A stretch of 64,000 nt of DNA, from positions 29,764,473-29,828,472 of the forward strand of contig CM031879.1 in the NCBI GenBank assembly GCA_018697195.1, written 5' to 3'. The translations under genes and the position numbers were made by a program. The notes below the pieces were generated by a model that was not told the origin of the DNA, did not search any database, and saw only the letters and a list, made by a program, of their open reading frames with translations. This document shows, one piece after another, positions 37,226-46,802 of the stretch. Numbering within the stretch: the first letter of the stretch is position 1; each line of letters starts with the position of its first letter. Origin of the DNA: Certhia americana (lineage: Eukaryota > Chordata > Aves > Passeriformes > Certhiidae).

Positions 37226-38280
37226 CATTTAGTTTTTTAATATTGTTTTATCCATATCCGTGCAAACACTAGCAACAGTAGCAATTAGTAGCAAAAAAAT
37301 GTTTATCTCATGCTCTATATTTTTAAAGATCATATGCACACATTACTACTTCTGTGCATCTTCCTACTTGAAATAGTAGGTGGTGTTTGAGTAGAGGTGT
37401 TTGAGAAGACTTTTACAGATTTTTGATCTAAAAAGGCTAAAGACATCCTGCTTTTTAGTCTATTTTCTGTCAGATTGTCAATCACACTCCCAGCTTCTTC
37501 GTTATGTCACTTGCACAGCTCCATTAATTAGATTTTGTATTTTTCCAGCTTTCATATCACTGCTTTAGCTTACACTTATCTCTTCCTGCCAGCTACAGAG
37601 GGAGCTGGATGACTGCTTCGAACCAGATACTTAGCTTCTAAGCAGCTAAACTTGGAAGATACTTCATACTCCTAATACTTTCAATTCCCAAACAGAGACT
37701 CTAAGGAAGCAGTGAGTTTTGGAAAAGAGGGATCGTCCATCTTCTTAATATGAGGCCAAGTTAAATTAAACTCTCAGAAGCTCAAGTATTCAGTCACCAA
37801 ATGTTTTTTGACAGCATTGATTAATGAAATACAGATTCAAAGAGATTCTTTGTACATAGAAGAGGGTACTTTTTTTAGCTGATGCTATCTTTAAAACTGA
37901 GAGAAAATTTCAACATGCCTGTTGTAAGCTTACATGCTCTGCAATTTACTTTGCAAATTTCCCTCTCCTTAAATAGAAGGATTATGAAGCCATTGTTAGT
38001 TTAGACACATGTTTATATACTTCAGGGAAAGCAAAGAGTTTTAACACAGACTATGTTGTCAGGATATTAGCTGTTACTCTGGGTTATGTTAGAGGATTAA
38101 TTGTATCCTCTACAAAGGTCAATGTAGCAGGCAAAGATTGTGAAGAAACTGCTTTGGAGATGGCTATCTCCAGGATAAATTACTGACACTTTATCTTGAT
38201 TATGGTTTATTCTATATTCCAAAGAAGTTTAAGTAGGTGAATACCACATCCAATAAATACAGATTACTCAGCTTTCATTG

Positions 38281-38285
38281 AAAAC
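38281..38285. repeat. Target-site duplication AAAAC, left copy
   Basis: The five bases before the LTR start (TGTTGGGGG) are AAAAC. The same five bases follow the LTR end. Confidence 0.85.
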
Positions 38286-39086
38286 TGTTGGGGGTTGGGT
38301 TGATTTCTTATAGAATTTTTTCCCAGAAGTTGCTAAGAAGCTAATGGCTGGGTGCTTTTCGGTACTTATGGGTGCTCGGGAACAAACAAAGGAAGCAGCT
38401 ACACAGAGACATTGATTCCACTTCGCTGGGGGCAGTTTTTTCTGCTCTGGGGGGACGGCCAGGGCTGCTCATCTCGGCGAGGCGGAGAGCTCTGACTTTT
38501 CCCTTCACCTCGGACTCCGTCGGACCACCGGTCTCTTCGTGTGTCCCCTGGGATTTTGGGAACTCGTCTCCTCCCTGCCCTGCACCCACAGTTTCTTCAG
38601 TTCTGCTCAAGGTCTCCCCACGCTGTTTCTACAGCCCCTGCCAGCCGGGACACTTTTTTTTCCAACAGCTCCAGCCACTGTGGACCCTGGGAATCATCTC
38701 ACGCTCCTACATATCTGGCCGTGCACGCGTATGTTTGCNNNNNNNNNNNNNNNNNNNNNNNNNNNNNNNNNNNNNNNNNNNNNNNNNNNNNNNNNNNNNN
38801 NNNNNNNNNNNNNNNNNNNNNNNNNNNNNNGGGGTTACCAGAGGAAGAACTGTAACTGACTTGTTTTGGGTTTGTTTTTTTTTTGTTTTTTTTTTTCCTC
38901 CTCTAGTTCTGTTTGTTGTCAATATTGTAATTATTGTTAATTTACCTTGTTAGACTAACTAGTAAAGAACTGTTATTCCTACCCTCCTTATCGTTGCCTA
39001 AGGCCTCTCTTTCAATTTTGGAATTATAACAAACCCCAAGGGAAGTTTCCCTTTTCTTTGGTCCCTGTCTTTCCAAAACCAAGACA
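38286..39086 (+). mobile_element. Endogenous retrovirus solo LTR (ERVL-like), interrupted by a gap
   Basis: This GC-rich block starts TGTTGGGGGTTGGG and ends AACCAAGACA, so it has the TG...CA termini of a retroviral LTR. It is flanked by the same 5 bp, AAAAC (38,281-38,285 and 39,087-39,091). A 5-bp duplication is usual for ERVL-type integrases. Blocks such as GGCTGGGTGCTT, TATGGGTGCTCGGGAA and AAAGAACTGTTATTCCTACCC resemble avian ERV LTRs that I remember. No internal gag or pol sequence adjoins, so it is a solo LTR left by recombination between the two LTRs. The orientation is inferred from resemblance. Frames across it are not genes. Confidence 0.85.
38739..38830. other. Assembly gap (92 N) inside the LTR
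   Basis: Ninety-two unknown bases lie between ...GTATGTTTGC and GGGGTTACC.... The neighbouring sequence is GC-rich, which may explain the failure to assemble. Confidence 0.99.
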
Positions 39087-39091
39087 AAAAC
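39087..39091. repeat. Target-site duplication AAAAC, right copy
   Basis: This is identical to the five bases left of the LTR start. Confidence 0.85.
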
Positions 39092-41269
39092 TGATCTTCT
39101 CCACAAGGGAAATCTATGGTAGACTTATTCCTTAAACACAACAAAAATGTTTCACTTCACAGTGCGGACAAATGGGGCCTAAGACTATTTCTTCATCAAA
39201 CTGGACAACTTATTTAGTGAAACAACTAACACTCCTAAAGCACTGATTATGCTTTCATCTTTTTAGTTTAATCAAATTATTGACTCATTCTAATTTTCTT
39301 GGGTCTGTTTTCTTTCCTTCAAACAAGGATGCATAGAATTATGCTCTTTAAATCCTATATAACTAGAGCTAGAAAGAGGAGGGAATTCATCTCTAAATGG
39401 AATTAACTATGTTTTCTTGTTCAAGTCCTTTGGCACAATGATGCCAGGACATGAATTCTTGCATGGAGTAGTACTCATATTGTGAAGAATAACATGTAGG
39501 GTTTTGGTGGGGTATTTTATTATTGTTGTTGTTGTTGTTTACTAGGTGTGGTTGCTTCGTTTTGTTTTGTTGTTCAGGTTTTTTATTTATCCTCCATAGA
39601 ATTTTACTTGTCAAATTCAAGTTTGAATAAAATGTTTTCAACCACCAAGACTGGTCATAGTGTACTATTAGCAGTTATATTTGCTATCATTGCTGAGGAT
39701 GAAAGGTAAGAAAAGAACCGTAGCCCTCTCCAGAATACTGCTACAAGGAAAAAAAACAGCAATCACACTTGAACACAGGTGACTGTAAAATCAAATTCTA
39801 AGTGTGTCATTGTGACTATTGGACATGAAATGTGCTGTATATGTCACTGGTCAAAAGGAAGATAGGAAGTCTTCCTAGGCAGCAGGACAGAAACCACCAT
39901 GGAAACCAAATCTGACAGATAAAGGAAAACAAGCTATTCTCTGCTACTGTGTCTCTGAACAATATTGAAGAAGAGTAGAACAGCAACACTGATCCTTTTT
40001 TGCTCAACTTATGACTTCATAAAGCATGGGTTCAACTGGGTTAGCAAGCCAAATACTTCCCAGTGATGGTCTATTAGCTTTTACTAATAAAGTAATTGAG
40101 ATCATTAAAATCAAAGCACTTGAGGAAAAAAAGTCCATTTTGGATTACGGCTGTATTAATAAAGAATCTAGTTTAAACTGTTACAAAGCAGAAAGCAGAG
40201 CTCAGTGAACCAGCTCCCTAAACCAACATTTTCGTTGACAACCTCGAAGAAAAAGTGTTTTATTACTTCAAGGGACATTTCAAAAGATCAAAGAAAATTG
40301 TATATATCAGGAAGGATATATTTGAGAGTGTAAGATTTAGAATTTAAACTATGTTAAGAAATCCAGTAACAAAAATCAGTCAGTTCTACTCCAAATCCGT
40401 GACATCAGTGAGGCACAGTAATGAATACAGATTGATGCCTCCATAACCATTTCTCAGAAAAAAATGGTTTATGTCCCTGGACCAGGAAGCCTGAGTCAAA
40501 ATTCTTCGAAAACATTGAGGTTACACCTTAGAAAACAGAGAGGTTAAGGGAGTGATATCAAAAGCACAATGAAAATATCCAAGAAATAGATGAAACCTGA
40601 GGAACCTAAACACCCATGTAAGAATAACACATTCCCACAGCATAGCAAAAAAATTAAGTAAAAGCACAAAAGATCTACAGACAGAAAAAGTTCTTTAGGA
40701 TCAATGAAAACATTTAAAAAAACAAAACCTGGAATGATGAAAGATTAGTGAAAATCTGAATATTGCCTTAGGCCACAGAAGATTTGATTTTCTAAAGAAA
40801 ATTTCCTTACAGTATGATAAAACTATGATACAGTATTTTGCATGAATTAAAGGAAAATTAAGAAAAAAATATATATTCCATGAAAAAATTGGGAAAGAAG
40901 ACTGAAAAAACTTGAAGATTGGATATATCTTGTATTAAAGATAGGTACAACATCTTCATGTGATTTTATTAAGAGAAACCTCGTAATAAAGCAATGTAAA
41001 TTAAGAAAAAAAAGGTAAGGTCATGAGCAATTTTTTAGTTATTGGCTGATCACATTTCCCAGTGTTTCCCAATTATTTAAAAGAACTCAAATGGGTGAGA
41101 TACTCATATCAATCGGTATTCATTTAGGAGTTGGTTCTGATTGGATTTATTCAGTTTTGTTCTTCTGTGTGTCTTTGCCTTTTTGAAATTCTAATTTAAT
41201 GTCTGTAAATACAGTAGAAAACAGACAAGTACTACCTGAATTGATTAGCTGAGTCTTACTTGTTATTCT
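39092..41269. other. Unique DNA, no gene seen
   Basis: A (GTT)n patch lies at 39,523-39,540, and the + strand is A-rich from about 40,540 to 41,020. Short frames have no recognisable products. Confidence 0.6.
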
Positions 41270-41275
41270 TTTGAC
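41270..41275. repeat. Target-site duplication TTTGAC, left copy
   Basis: The six bases before the LTR start TGTTGCGG are TTTGAC and recur directly after the LTR end. Confidence 0.9.
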
Positions 41276-41956
41276 TGTTGCGGTGGGTATTTATTTTAAC
41301 TCATTGTTTTGTGTTAATGTTTGCATTGTTAATAGTTCATTCTATGTATCACTGTGCTTTCCCTGAGTTGGTTTGCCCTACTTTGTATCCTCCCCTATCC
41401 TTACCTTGTATGGTGTTCCCTGCCTTTTGTTCCAGTGCCTTCCCTGTCCATCATCCTAGCCCTACCCCTTGTTCCAGCACCTTCCCCGTCATTCCTTCCC
41501 TAAACCAATCCCTGAGTATTCCAGGGTGTCACCCTGAACTCGACGCCCCATTGGGGCATGTGACCTCCGTTCTCCTCCCCCTCAGCCCGGTTGGCCCAGG
41601 GACCCTGATGTAACCCTTTCACTCCTCCCCTGAAATCCCCACATTGGTTGTTCATTTGTGTCTGCCCCTCCAAGTTACCTTGTATTTAACCCCGCGCACA
41701 GCAGCGCTCAGGGCTGTCCTCGTGGTGTCCCCTTGGGCATTGCTTCCCTGCAATAAACCTGTCGGAACCTCACCCAGGAGTGGCTCCTCCTTTCTCCTTT
41801 GCCTGATCCCTGCTCCAGCTATCAACTTTGACCACCATAGAGCCTCCAGCTCTTCAGGATCCACCACTGGCATCAACCCCTGCCGTGGTGGTTCCCCACT
41901 CCTGGCGTGGCGCTGGAGTGCACCAGAGCTAGCCCAGACTCCAGTGGGCTGCGTCA
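41276..41956 (+). mobile_element. Endogenous retrovirus solo LTR A (6-bp target duplication)
   Basis: This 681-bp LTR begins TGTTGCGGTGGG and ends GGGCTGCGTCA, and is bounded by a perfect 6-bp duplication, TTTGAC. Six-base duplications are typical of ERVK/beta- or alpha-retroviral integrases. The inside has the layout of an LTR. U3 is rich in CCT/CCC words with an ATTGGTTG (CCAAT-type) box near 41,644. A TATA-like TATTTAACC lies near 41,686, and the polyadenylation signal AATAAA is at 41,752-41,757, so the orientation is +. It shares its start, end and many internal blocks (CCCATTGG..CATGTGACCTCC, GGAACCTCACC..GGAGTGGC) with LTR B at 42,881. No gag, pol or env adjoins it. Frames inside it are not genes. 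Confidence 0.93.
41752..41757 (+). promoter_or_regulatory. Polyadenylation signal AATAAA in LTR A
   Basis: A canonical signal lies about 60 bases after the TATA-like TATTTAACC, as expected for a short R region. The same position in LTR B reads AATCAA. Confidence 0.7.
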
Positions 41957-41962
41957 TTTGAC
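41957..41962. repeat. Target-site duplication TTTGAC, right copy
   Basis: This is identical to 41,270-41,275. Confidence 0.9.
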
Positions 41963-42763
41963 CACAGAACTATGGGTATGTTAGAGCTGTTCTTCAACAA
42001 GAGAAATAAAACTTACTTTCTATCAGGGTGAGAATGTTATTTGGTTTAAGTGCCTTTATGTAGAACTATAGTAGGAAGTGAACTCAAACTTATTTTCTAT
42101 TGATCTCTTTGAATGAAATGTATGCCAAAAATGGTCTTAAAATGTTGTATCAGACTGTGTTACTTTGAGGTTGTATGTCTATGAAACAGGCATGTACATA
42201 CTTAGACATTGCAGTAGGCCTGAAACAGGTATCATTGTGTATGTTTGCATATGAAAACTGTCTAAAAATGAATGCCATTAATGTTATAAAATTAAAAAAA
42301 AAAAAAATCAACAAAGAAGATACTTAGTGTGATAAGTTAGATAGCCCAGCAATGTTTTTGAAGATGACACCTAAATTCAACCAAAATCCCCTGCTGTTTG
42401 TCTGGAGCTTACCCTTAGTCTTTCACTGAATCAAGCTCCAAGCGCATCAGGAAGGGTGTTTTCCAGACTCGATGAAATGTGTTTGACATGAGCAGTCATG
42501 GGGGTGTTCAGGATTACGGAGAAATTTGGCAAAATCTGGCCAAAAGGAGTTAAAATTTATCTACAGTCTCAGAATAATATATTTATCAAACCACAATAAA
42601 TTTCTTTGGCTTTTTTTCTGGATTTCCGACAGGTTCTTGTGACAAGATCTGATTACTTTTATTTTGTTTGTAGATACAAATCTGACACTTGGAAAGGACC
42701 TTACTATCTCAAAATCCAACATCCTGTTTCAATAACTTTTCCTTTAGATTAGTCTGATGCTTC
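41963..42763. other. Unique DNA between LTR A and the SINE
   Basis: This is AT-rich sequence with an A14 run at 42,294-42,307. It shows no retroviral internal region, which argues that LTR A and LTR B are independent solo LTRs and not the two ends of one provirus. Confidence 0.65.
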
Positions 42764-42880
42764 ATAGAATAATACGAGTTGGAAGGGACCCAGAAGGATC
42801 TTCACATCCGACTCCTAAGTGAATGGTCCATATAGGGATTGAATCCATGACCTTGATGTTATTAACACTATGCTCTGACC
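42764..42880 (-). mobile_element. tRNA-Ile-derived SINE (TguSINE1-like), 3' part
   Basis: Read on the minus strand, this is the larger part of a SINE. The tRNA-derived head includes GGTCAGAGCATAGTGTTAAT and GGATTCAATCC (the B-box region), which follow nuclear tRNA-Ile. The CR1-like tail includes GGAGTCGGATGTGAAGATCC and GGGTCCCTTCCAACTCG, ending in ATTATTCTATGAAG. Tails of this kind let CR1 machinery mobilise the SINE in trans. The first part of the head lies beyond LTR B, which inserted into it. Confidence 0.9.
42875..42880. repeat. Target-site duplication CTGACC, left copy
   Basis: These are the last six bases of the SINE before LTR B. They recur at 43,592-43,597. Confidence 0.93.
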
Positions 42881-43591
42881 TGTTGCGGCCAGGGTTTGTT
42901 TCTACTTGTTATTTATATTTTATACTTCTATTTTCAGTTGGTTCGTTCTATGTTCCCCCTAATCCTCTCCCCAGTTGGTTCGCCCCAACATTGTATCCAC
43001 CCCAGTTTGCTCCCTATATGGAAGTTTCCCTCCTTTTCTTCCAGCATTTTCACTGTCAATCCTCGTAGCCCTACCCTTAGTTCCAGAAATCTCCATGTCA
43101 ATCCTTCCCCTGACCAATCCTAAATGTGTTCCACCCCCTGGGCATTCCTGGGTGTCTCCCTTTCCTCAACGTCCCATTGGAACATGTGACCTCCCTTCTC
43201 CTCCCCCTTTACACCATTGGCCCAGGAATCCTGGGGTGATCCCCTTTTCTCCTCCCCTGTACTCCCATCATTGGTTGAACAATTGTATCCTCCCCTTCGT
43301 GTACCCTCTTATAAAACCCCGTGCACAGTAGTGCTTGGAGTCACTCTCTTCGGTGTCCCCTTCAGCTGTGTCTCCTGCAATCAAGCCACTGGAACCTCAC
43401 CAAGGAGTGGCCTCCCCTTTTCTCCTCTACTTGACCTAGATGTGGTGGGCAGATCCTGTGCTATCGGTGAGCGTTCTGCTCGTCAGGTTCCACCTGAGGC
43501 ACAGATATCGCCCAGGTGGTTCCCCACTCCCGGTGTGGCATCCCGGAGGAATCTGACCCCGTAGCTAGCCGGACTCCGGCGGGCCACGTCA
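42881..43591 (+). mobile_element. Endogenous retrovirus solo LTR B, inserted into the SINE
   Basis: This 711-bp LTR starts TGTTGCGGCCAGGG and ends GGGCCACGTCA, flanked by a perfect 6-bp duplication, CTGACC. It is the same family and orientation as LTR A but clearly diverged. CCCATTGGAACATGTGACC parallels CCCATTGGGGCATGTGACC, and GGAACCTCACCAAGGAGTGG parallels GGAACCTCACCCAGGAGTGG. A TATA box, TTATAAAACC, lies at 43,309-43,318. The polyadenylation signal position reads AATCAA (43,379-43,384) and is probably inactive. No internal viral genes are present. Frames inside it are not genes. Confidence 0.94.
43309..43318 (+). promoter_or_regulatory. TATA box of LTR B
   Basis: TTATAAAACC stands in the position expected for the U3 promoter, upstream of the R-like GTGCACAGTAG. 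Confidence 0.55.
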
Positions 43592-43611
43592 CTGACCAGC
43601 TGAGCTCACCT
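43592..43611 (-). mobile_element. tRNA-Ile-derived SINE, 5' head beyond LTR B
   Basis: After the second CTGACC the + strand reads AGCTGAGCTCACC, the complement of the 5' end of tRNA-Ile (GGT-AGCTCAG-TGGT). Joined conceptually to 42,764-42,880, it restores a continuous tRNA head. This shows that LTR B interrupted the SINE. Confidence 0.88.
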
Positions 43612-44626
43612 CGGGGTCACTTGATGAGACCTGTGATCCTTGACAGGCTACAGAGACCCTGACAGTACAGCCACAAGCAGAGAACTATAATTTCAGGGTA
43701 ATTACAGTGAGTTAAAAATATAATAGCACATCATGTAAGCTCTGTAGGACCTCTCTTTCCTCTTCTGCTTTTGCTTTGTTGAATTGATCTGAAGTGTGAC
43801 AGAGATTGTTATAAATCAGAAATAAAATATATGAATTCTTTTGATCAGTCTACATTGTAGTGACTGAATAATTTTCCATCTTAACGCTGCTGTTGTGATC
43901 TCCATAGCAGATAAAGAAGGAATAAACCATCAGTTATAATATCTCAAGTCAAGTGATCTAATAGAAAGTCTTTAATAGATTTCTGATCAGAAACAAAATA
44001 CAACAAAATATATGATTTACATTTCAAAATGTATGGCCTTTCCAAGAGAAGAAAGCTATTTCTTGAACTGAGCAGTGGAGATTAAAATGATACTTTTCTA
44101 TGATAAAGATTGTGCTCAACTCCTATCAAATAACATGAAGGGTTAAATTATGAAATATTCAGCGCATCCAGACACATTTTTACTTTAAAGTTATATGTTA
44201 TTATGTATGAAAAACGGAGTTTATCCAGAAAAATAGGTATCTTTTTTTCTTATTCCACTCCAATGTATAGAGGTTGCCTCTTATGGAGTTCTCCTATTGA
44301 TAGACAATTATGACTTGTTTAAGCATGACAGGTAATGTAATTAACATCATAATCACTAGCTTCATTTTCTTGTCCTTTTGTTCTTCTGGTTATTACCACT
44401 TAAAGCTTCATTCTTTAATTTCTTTTTTATATGATAATTTATTTAAAATCCTCCCTTTAAATTGTTGGGATTTTCTCAACAATACTGGTAATAATACTAT
44501 TAATTTTTTATTCCTTCTGTATTTTTCCTGTATATATAATACCTGCGCTTAGGTTTTTTTTCCTCTTTAAGAAATATCTAACGGTAAATCTTGTAGGATA
44601 GTTTACATTTACTGTCTTCATTTAAA

Positions 44627-44857
44627 ATGTGGGAGAAAGCCCCAACAAACAAAACTGTATGCATGGCTTGGGAGACAGAGCCTCCTACTGATATGAAATC
44701 CAACAGGCCAGACAAAAGGTACAAACCCTTTCACAGGAGCCTGAGTGCAGCAGACAGCAAGGGGGACACAGCCTATGCAATGATGCCACTGTTGTCACAG
44801 TTCTCCAGGCAGAAGAGGAATAGGCACTCAAGTTTTTGCTCAGAGAGTAAGAAATAA
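44627..44857 (+). other. Open frame of 76 codons with exon-like composition (weak candidate)
   Basis: The frame is visibly richer in G+C and more complex than the AT-rich DNA on both sides. The product would be basic and polar, with stretches such as SNRPDKRYKPFHRSLSAADS and SQFSRQKRNRHSSF, and no membrane segment. I recognise no family. A reasonable splice-donor-like AGA|GTAAGA lies at 44,844-44,852, so the open region might be part of an exon and not a complete gene. No clear acceptor with a pyrimidine tract is seen just upstream. It could also be a conserved non-coding element or a retrocopy fragment. Confidence 0.2.
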
Positions 44858-45146
44858 TTTGAATTCTCTTTTCCCCTCTTGGTTTTGTTGCTGGTATTTT
44901 TATTCTTGTCCTCAGCAGTGCTTTGTGATTATTTCATATTTTCAAAATCCTTTCATAACCACAGAAGCTAGGGATAAAAGCTATGGTTTTCATAATCACT
45001 AAAGCTGTTCCTGTTAAAAACTAATTTAGACATGAATGAACAGAATACCTTCTAAAAGAGGAGTTGTTATTCCAATGTGACCTAATTTAATCTGAAGTTT
45101 GTATTTTTTGTGCTGACGTCTTCTAGCAAATCTTAAATGCATTATG

Positions 45147-45186
45147 TTAATTAAAACTTCCTCATATTAATTAAAACTTCCTCATG
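45147..45186 (+). repeat. 20-bp tandem duplication (2 copies)
   Basis: TTAATTAAAACTTCCTCAT plus one base (A in copy 1, G in copy 2) occurs twice in direct succession. A further TTAAT begins a third, broken copy. Confidence 0.95.
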
Positions 45187-45206
45187 TTAATCTGAACATA
45201 GAATTT

Positions 45207-45232
45207 TTTACTACCTACTTGTAGGTAGTAAA
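45207..45232. repeat. Perfect inverted repeat, 12-bp arms, 2-base loop
   Basis: TTTACTACCTAC and GTAGGTAGTAAA are exact reverse complements separated by TT. Confidence 0.95.
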
Positions 45233-46747
45233 TTCTTCTGTATTGATCTACTAATATCTTAAAGACTGCAATAAATCTGATATTTCTACTTAAAATCTTA
45301 AGACAATAATAAATAATTCTTTAGTTTATGATCAGAGAACAACCTGAACATAGATGTGTTGCAGGTATTCTTAAATGGAAGAAATGAGAAGCTGCTCCAG
45401 ACAGAATGATATTAAAAGAATGAAGTGAAATACAATATGTCAAAAGTTTACTGTAAAAACACATACACTTTTCATATATGAAAAACAACATAGCATCCAC
45501 ATCACATTTGAAGTTAGAATAGCACTAGTATCCTTGTTGAGAAGAACATATTGAAACAGAGTTTATAGAATCCCATCAAGAATAACAACTAATGTATTGA
45601 ATCAAGCGGAAGAACTTAATTTGGAAGGTAATATTCTGTTCTCCATCTATTTTTTCAATAACTAAATAATCAAAGTACCTGTATAAAAGCTCATACCACG
45701 TAATTAAGCTGCTACTTTGAATAATGTGATCATGGAAAATTTTCTGGAATTGCCCCATTAAGCAAACAGTACACTTGCTTCCACTGTGCAAGGCTACAGC
45801 TGAATTTGGGCTCTGGTGTCCCTCTGGTGAACAGAGCAGCCAGGGCTCTGCGTAGCTGCCAGGCTTGCAGAACATAGGCTTGAAAGAGCAGTGGAGACCA
45901 AGGCACCAGATCGTTTGGGTGAGGGTCTTCTCCTTCCCCATCCAGGCTGTATCTAATGCATTTATAAACACTTATGTAATCAGTTGTGTCAGCTCTTTCC
46001 CAGCTTAATGATCACCATTTTTATAAAGCACAGCTTTTCAAAGAGAAATAAGTAAAAAATCTTAGTAACAACTGTTCTCTTTTGTGACACCTGTGGGCCT
46101 CTGTGGACAGTGTGTGGCTGAATAAAAACCCACTGCTCCCATTAGAAAACACTCATACTCTAGGGAAAGAAATCATACCTGTCTGGAACCACTAAAGGAA
46201 GGATTTACCTTATCACTACTTATGATGTCATGTAGGAATAACTTTGTCTTGGGAGGCTCAGATATTTCAGGACATTTATTCAGGTTCTATGGCCTCTGAC
46301 TGACTGATACCTTGCATTATGTCCAAAATTTATTTCATTCATAGGGAGCAAGATGAATTTTATTGAATTTTGTTCTTTTACATCTTCATTTTTCATTATA
46401 GATTTTGTCAAGTTTCATTAAAAAATAATCAGCATCTCTTCTCAATACCTGGCTTTGAGATCTGACCATATTGTTCATCAAAATCAGTTATTCAATTAGC
46501 TATGGTATTATATGCATTTGAGGAAGTCTAGCTCAGGCTGTTCTATCAGTACTACAACTCAAAAAATTTGAAGTGTTTTTGAAACACTGTTCTAAATTAA
46601 CTTTTTTGGTAAACTTTCACTCAATGAGTTTGCAATGTTTTCTAATTAATTCTCAAAGATTTGTAACAGGATACTTTTTATTAGGAATATATCTTCTGTC
46701 TTTCTGACACACTCTATAGCTCTGAAAGCTTGCAACTTCAAAGGGCA

Positions 46748-46802
46748 AAGAGATTGGGCAGAACCTTTAAAGGGGATTTCCAAGCCCAGCTATTCTATGA
46801 AC
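46748..46802 (+). mobile_element. Probable CR1 3' terminal fragment
   Basis: The order ACCTTTAAAGGGGATTTCC, AAGCCCAGCTATTCTATGAA follows the last 50 bases of a CR1 3' UTR (GATCTTTAAGG-CCTTCCAAC-...-ATTCTATG). It is short and diverged, so the call is moderate. Confidence 0.45.

Larger units (their letters stand above)
34626..38280. other. Mostly unique DNA, no gene established
   Basis: It includes a GC-richer unexplained stretch at about 34,915-35,095, a perfect 15-bp-arm hairpin at 36,579-36,614, and a GC-richer piece with an A-tail on the minus strand at 37,025-37,225. Short open frames (for example 35,200-35,436 and 35,554-35,763) have no recognisable family. Confidence 0.6.
43612..46747. 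other. Unique AT-rich DNA, one weak exon-like frame
   Basis: No gene is established. The stretch contains the GC-richer open frame at 44,627-44,857, a 20-bp tandem duplication at 45,147-45,186, a perfect hairpin at 45,207-45,232, and a GC-richer unexplained patch at about 45,770-45,950. Confidence 0.6.

Noticed and set aside
38372..38953. 193-codon frame on the + strand and companions
   Set aside because: It lies wholly in the solo LTR and runs through 92 unknown bases.
41278..41961. Frames of 101-111 codons on both strands
   Set aside because: They fall inside LTR A, which is GC-rich and poor in stop codons by composition.
42850..42880. A genuine tRNA-Ile gene
   Set aside because: The tRNA-like part is diverged, is joined to a CR1-type tail and is split by an LTR, so it is a SINE and not a functional tRNA gene.
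42823..43564. Proline-rich frames of 75-118 codons
   Set aside because: They fall inside LTR B, where CCC/CCT-rich sequence reads as proline and serine.
41276..43591. A single provirus with LTR A and LTR B as its two ends
   Set aside because: Each LTR has its own different 6-bp duplication, they are clearly diverged, and no viral internal sequence lies between them.
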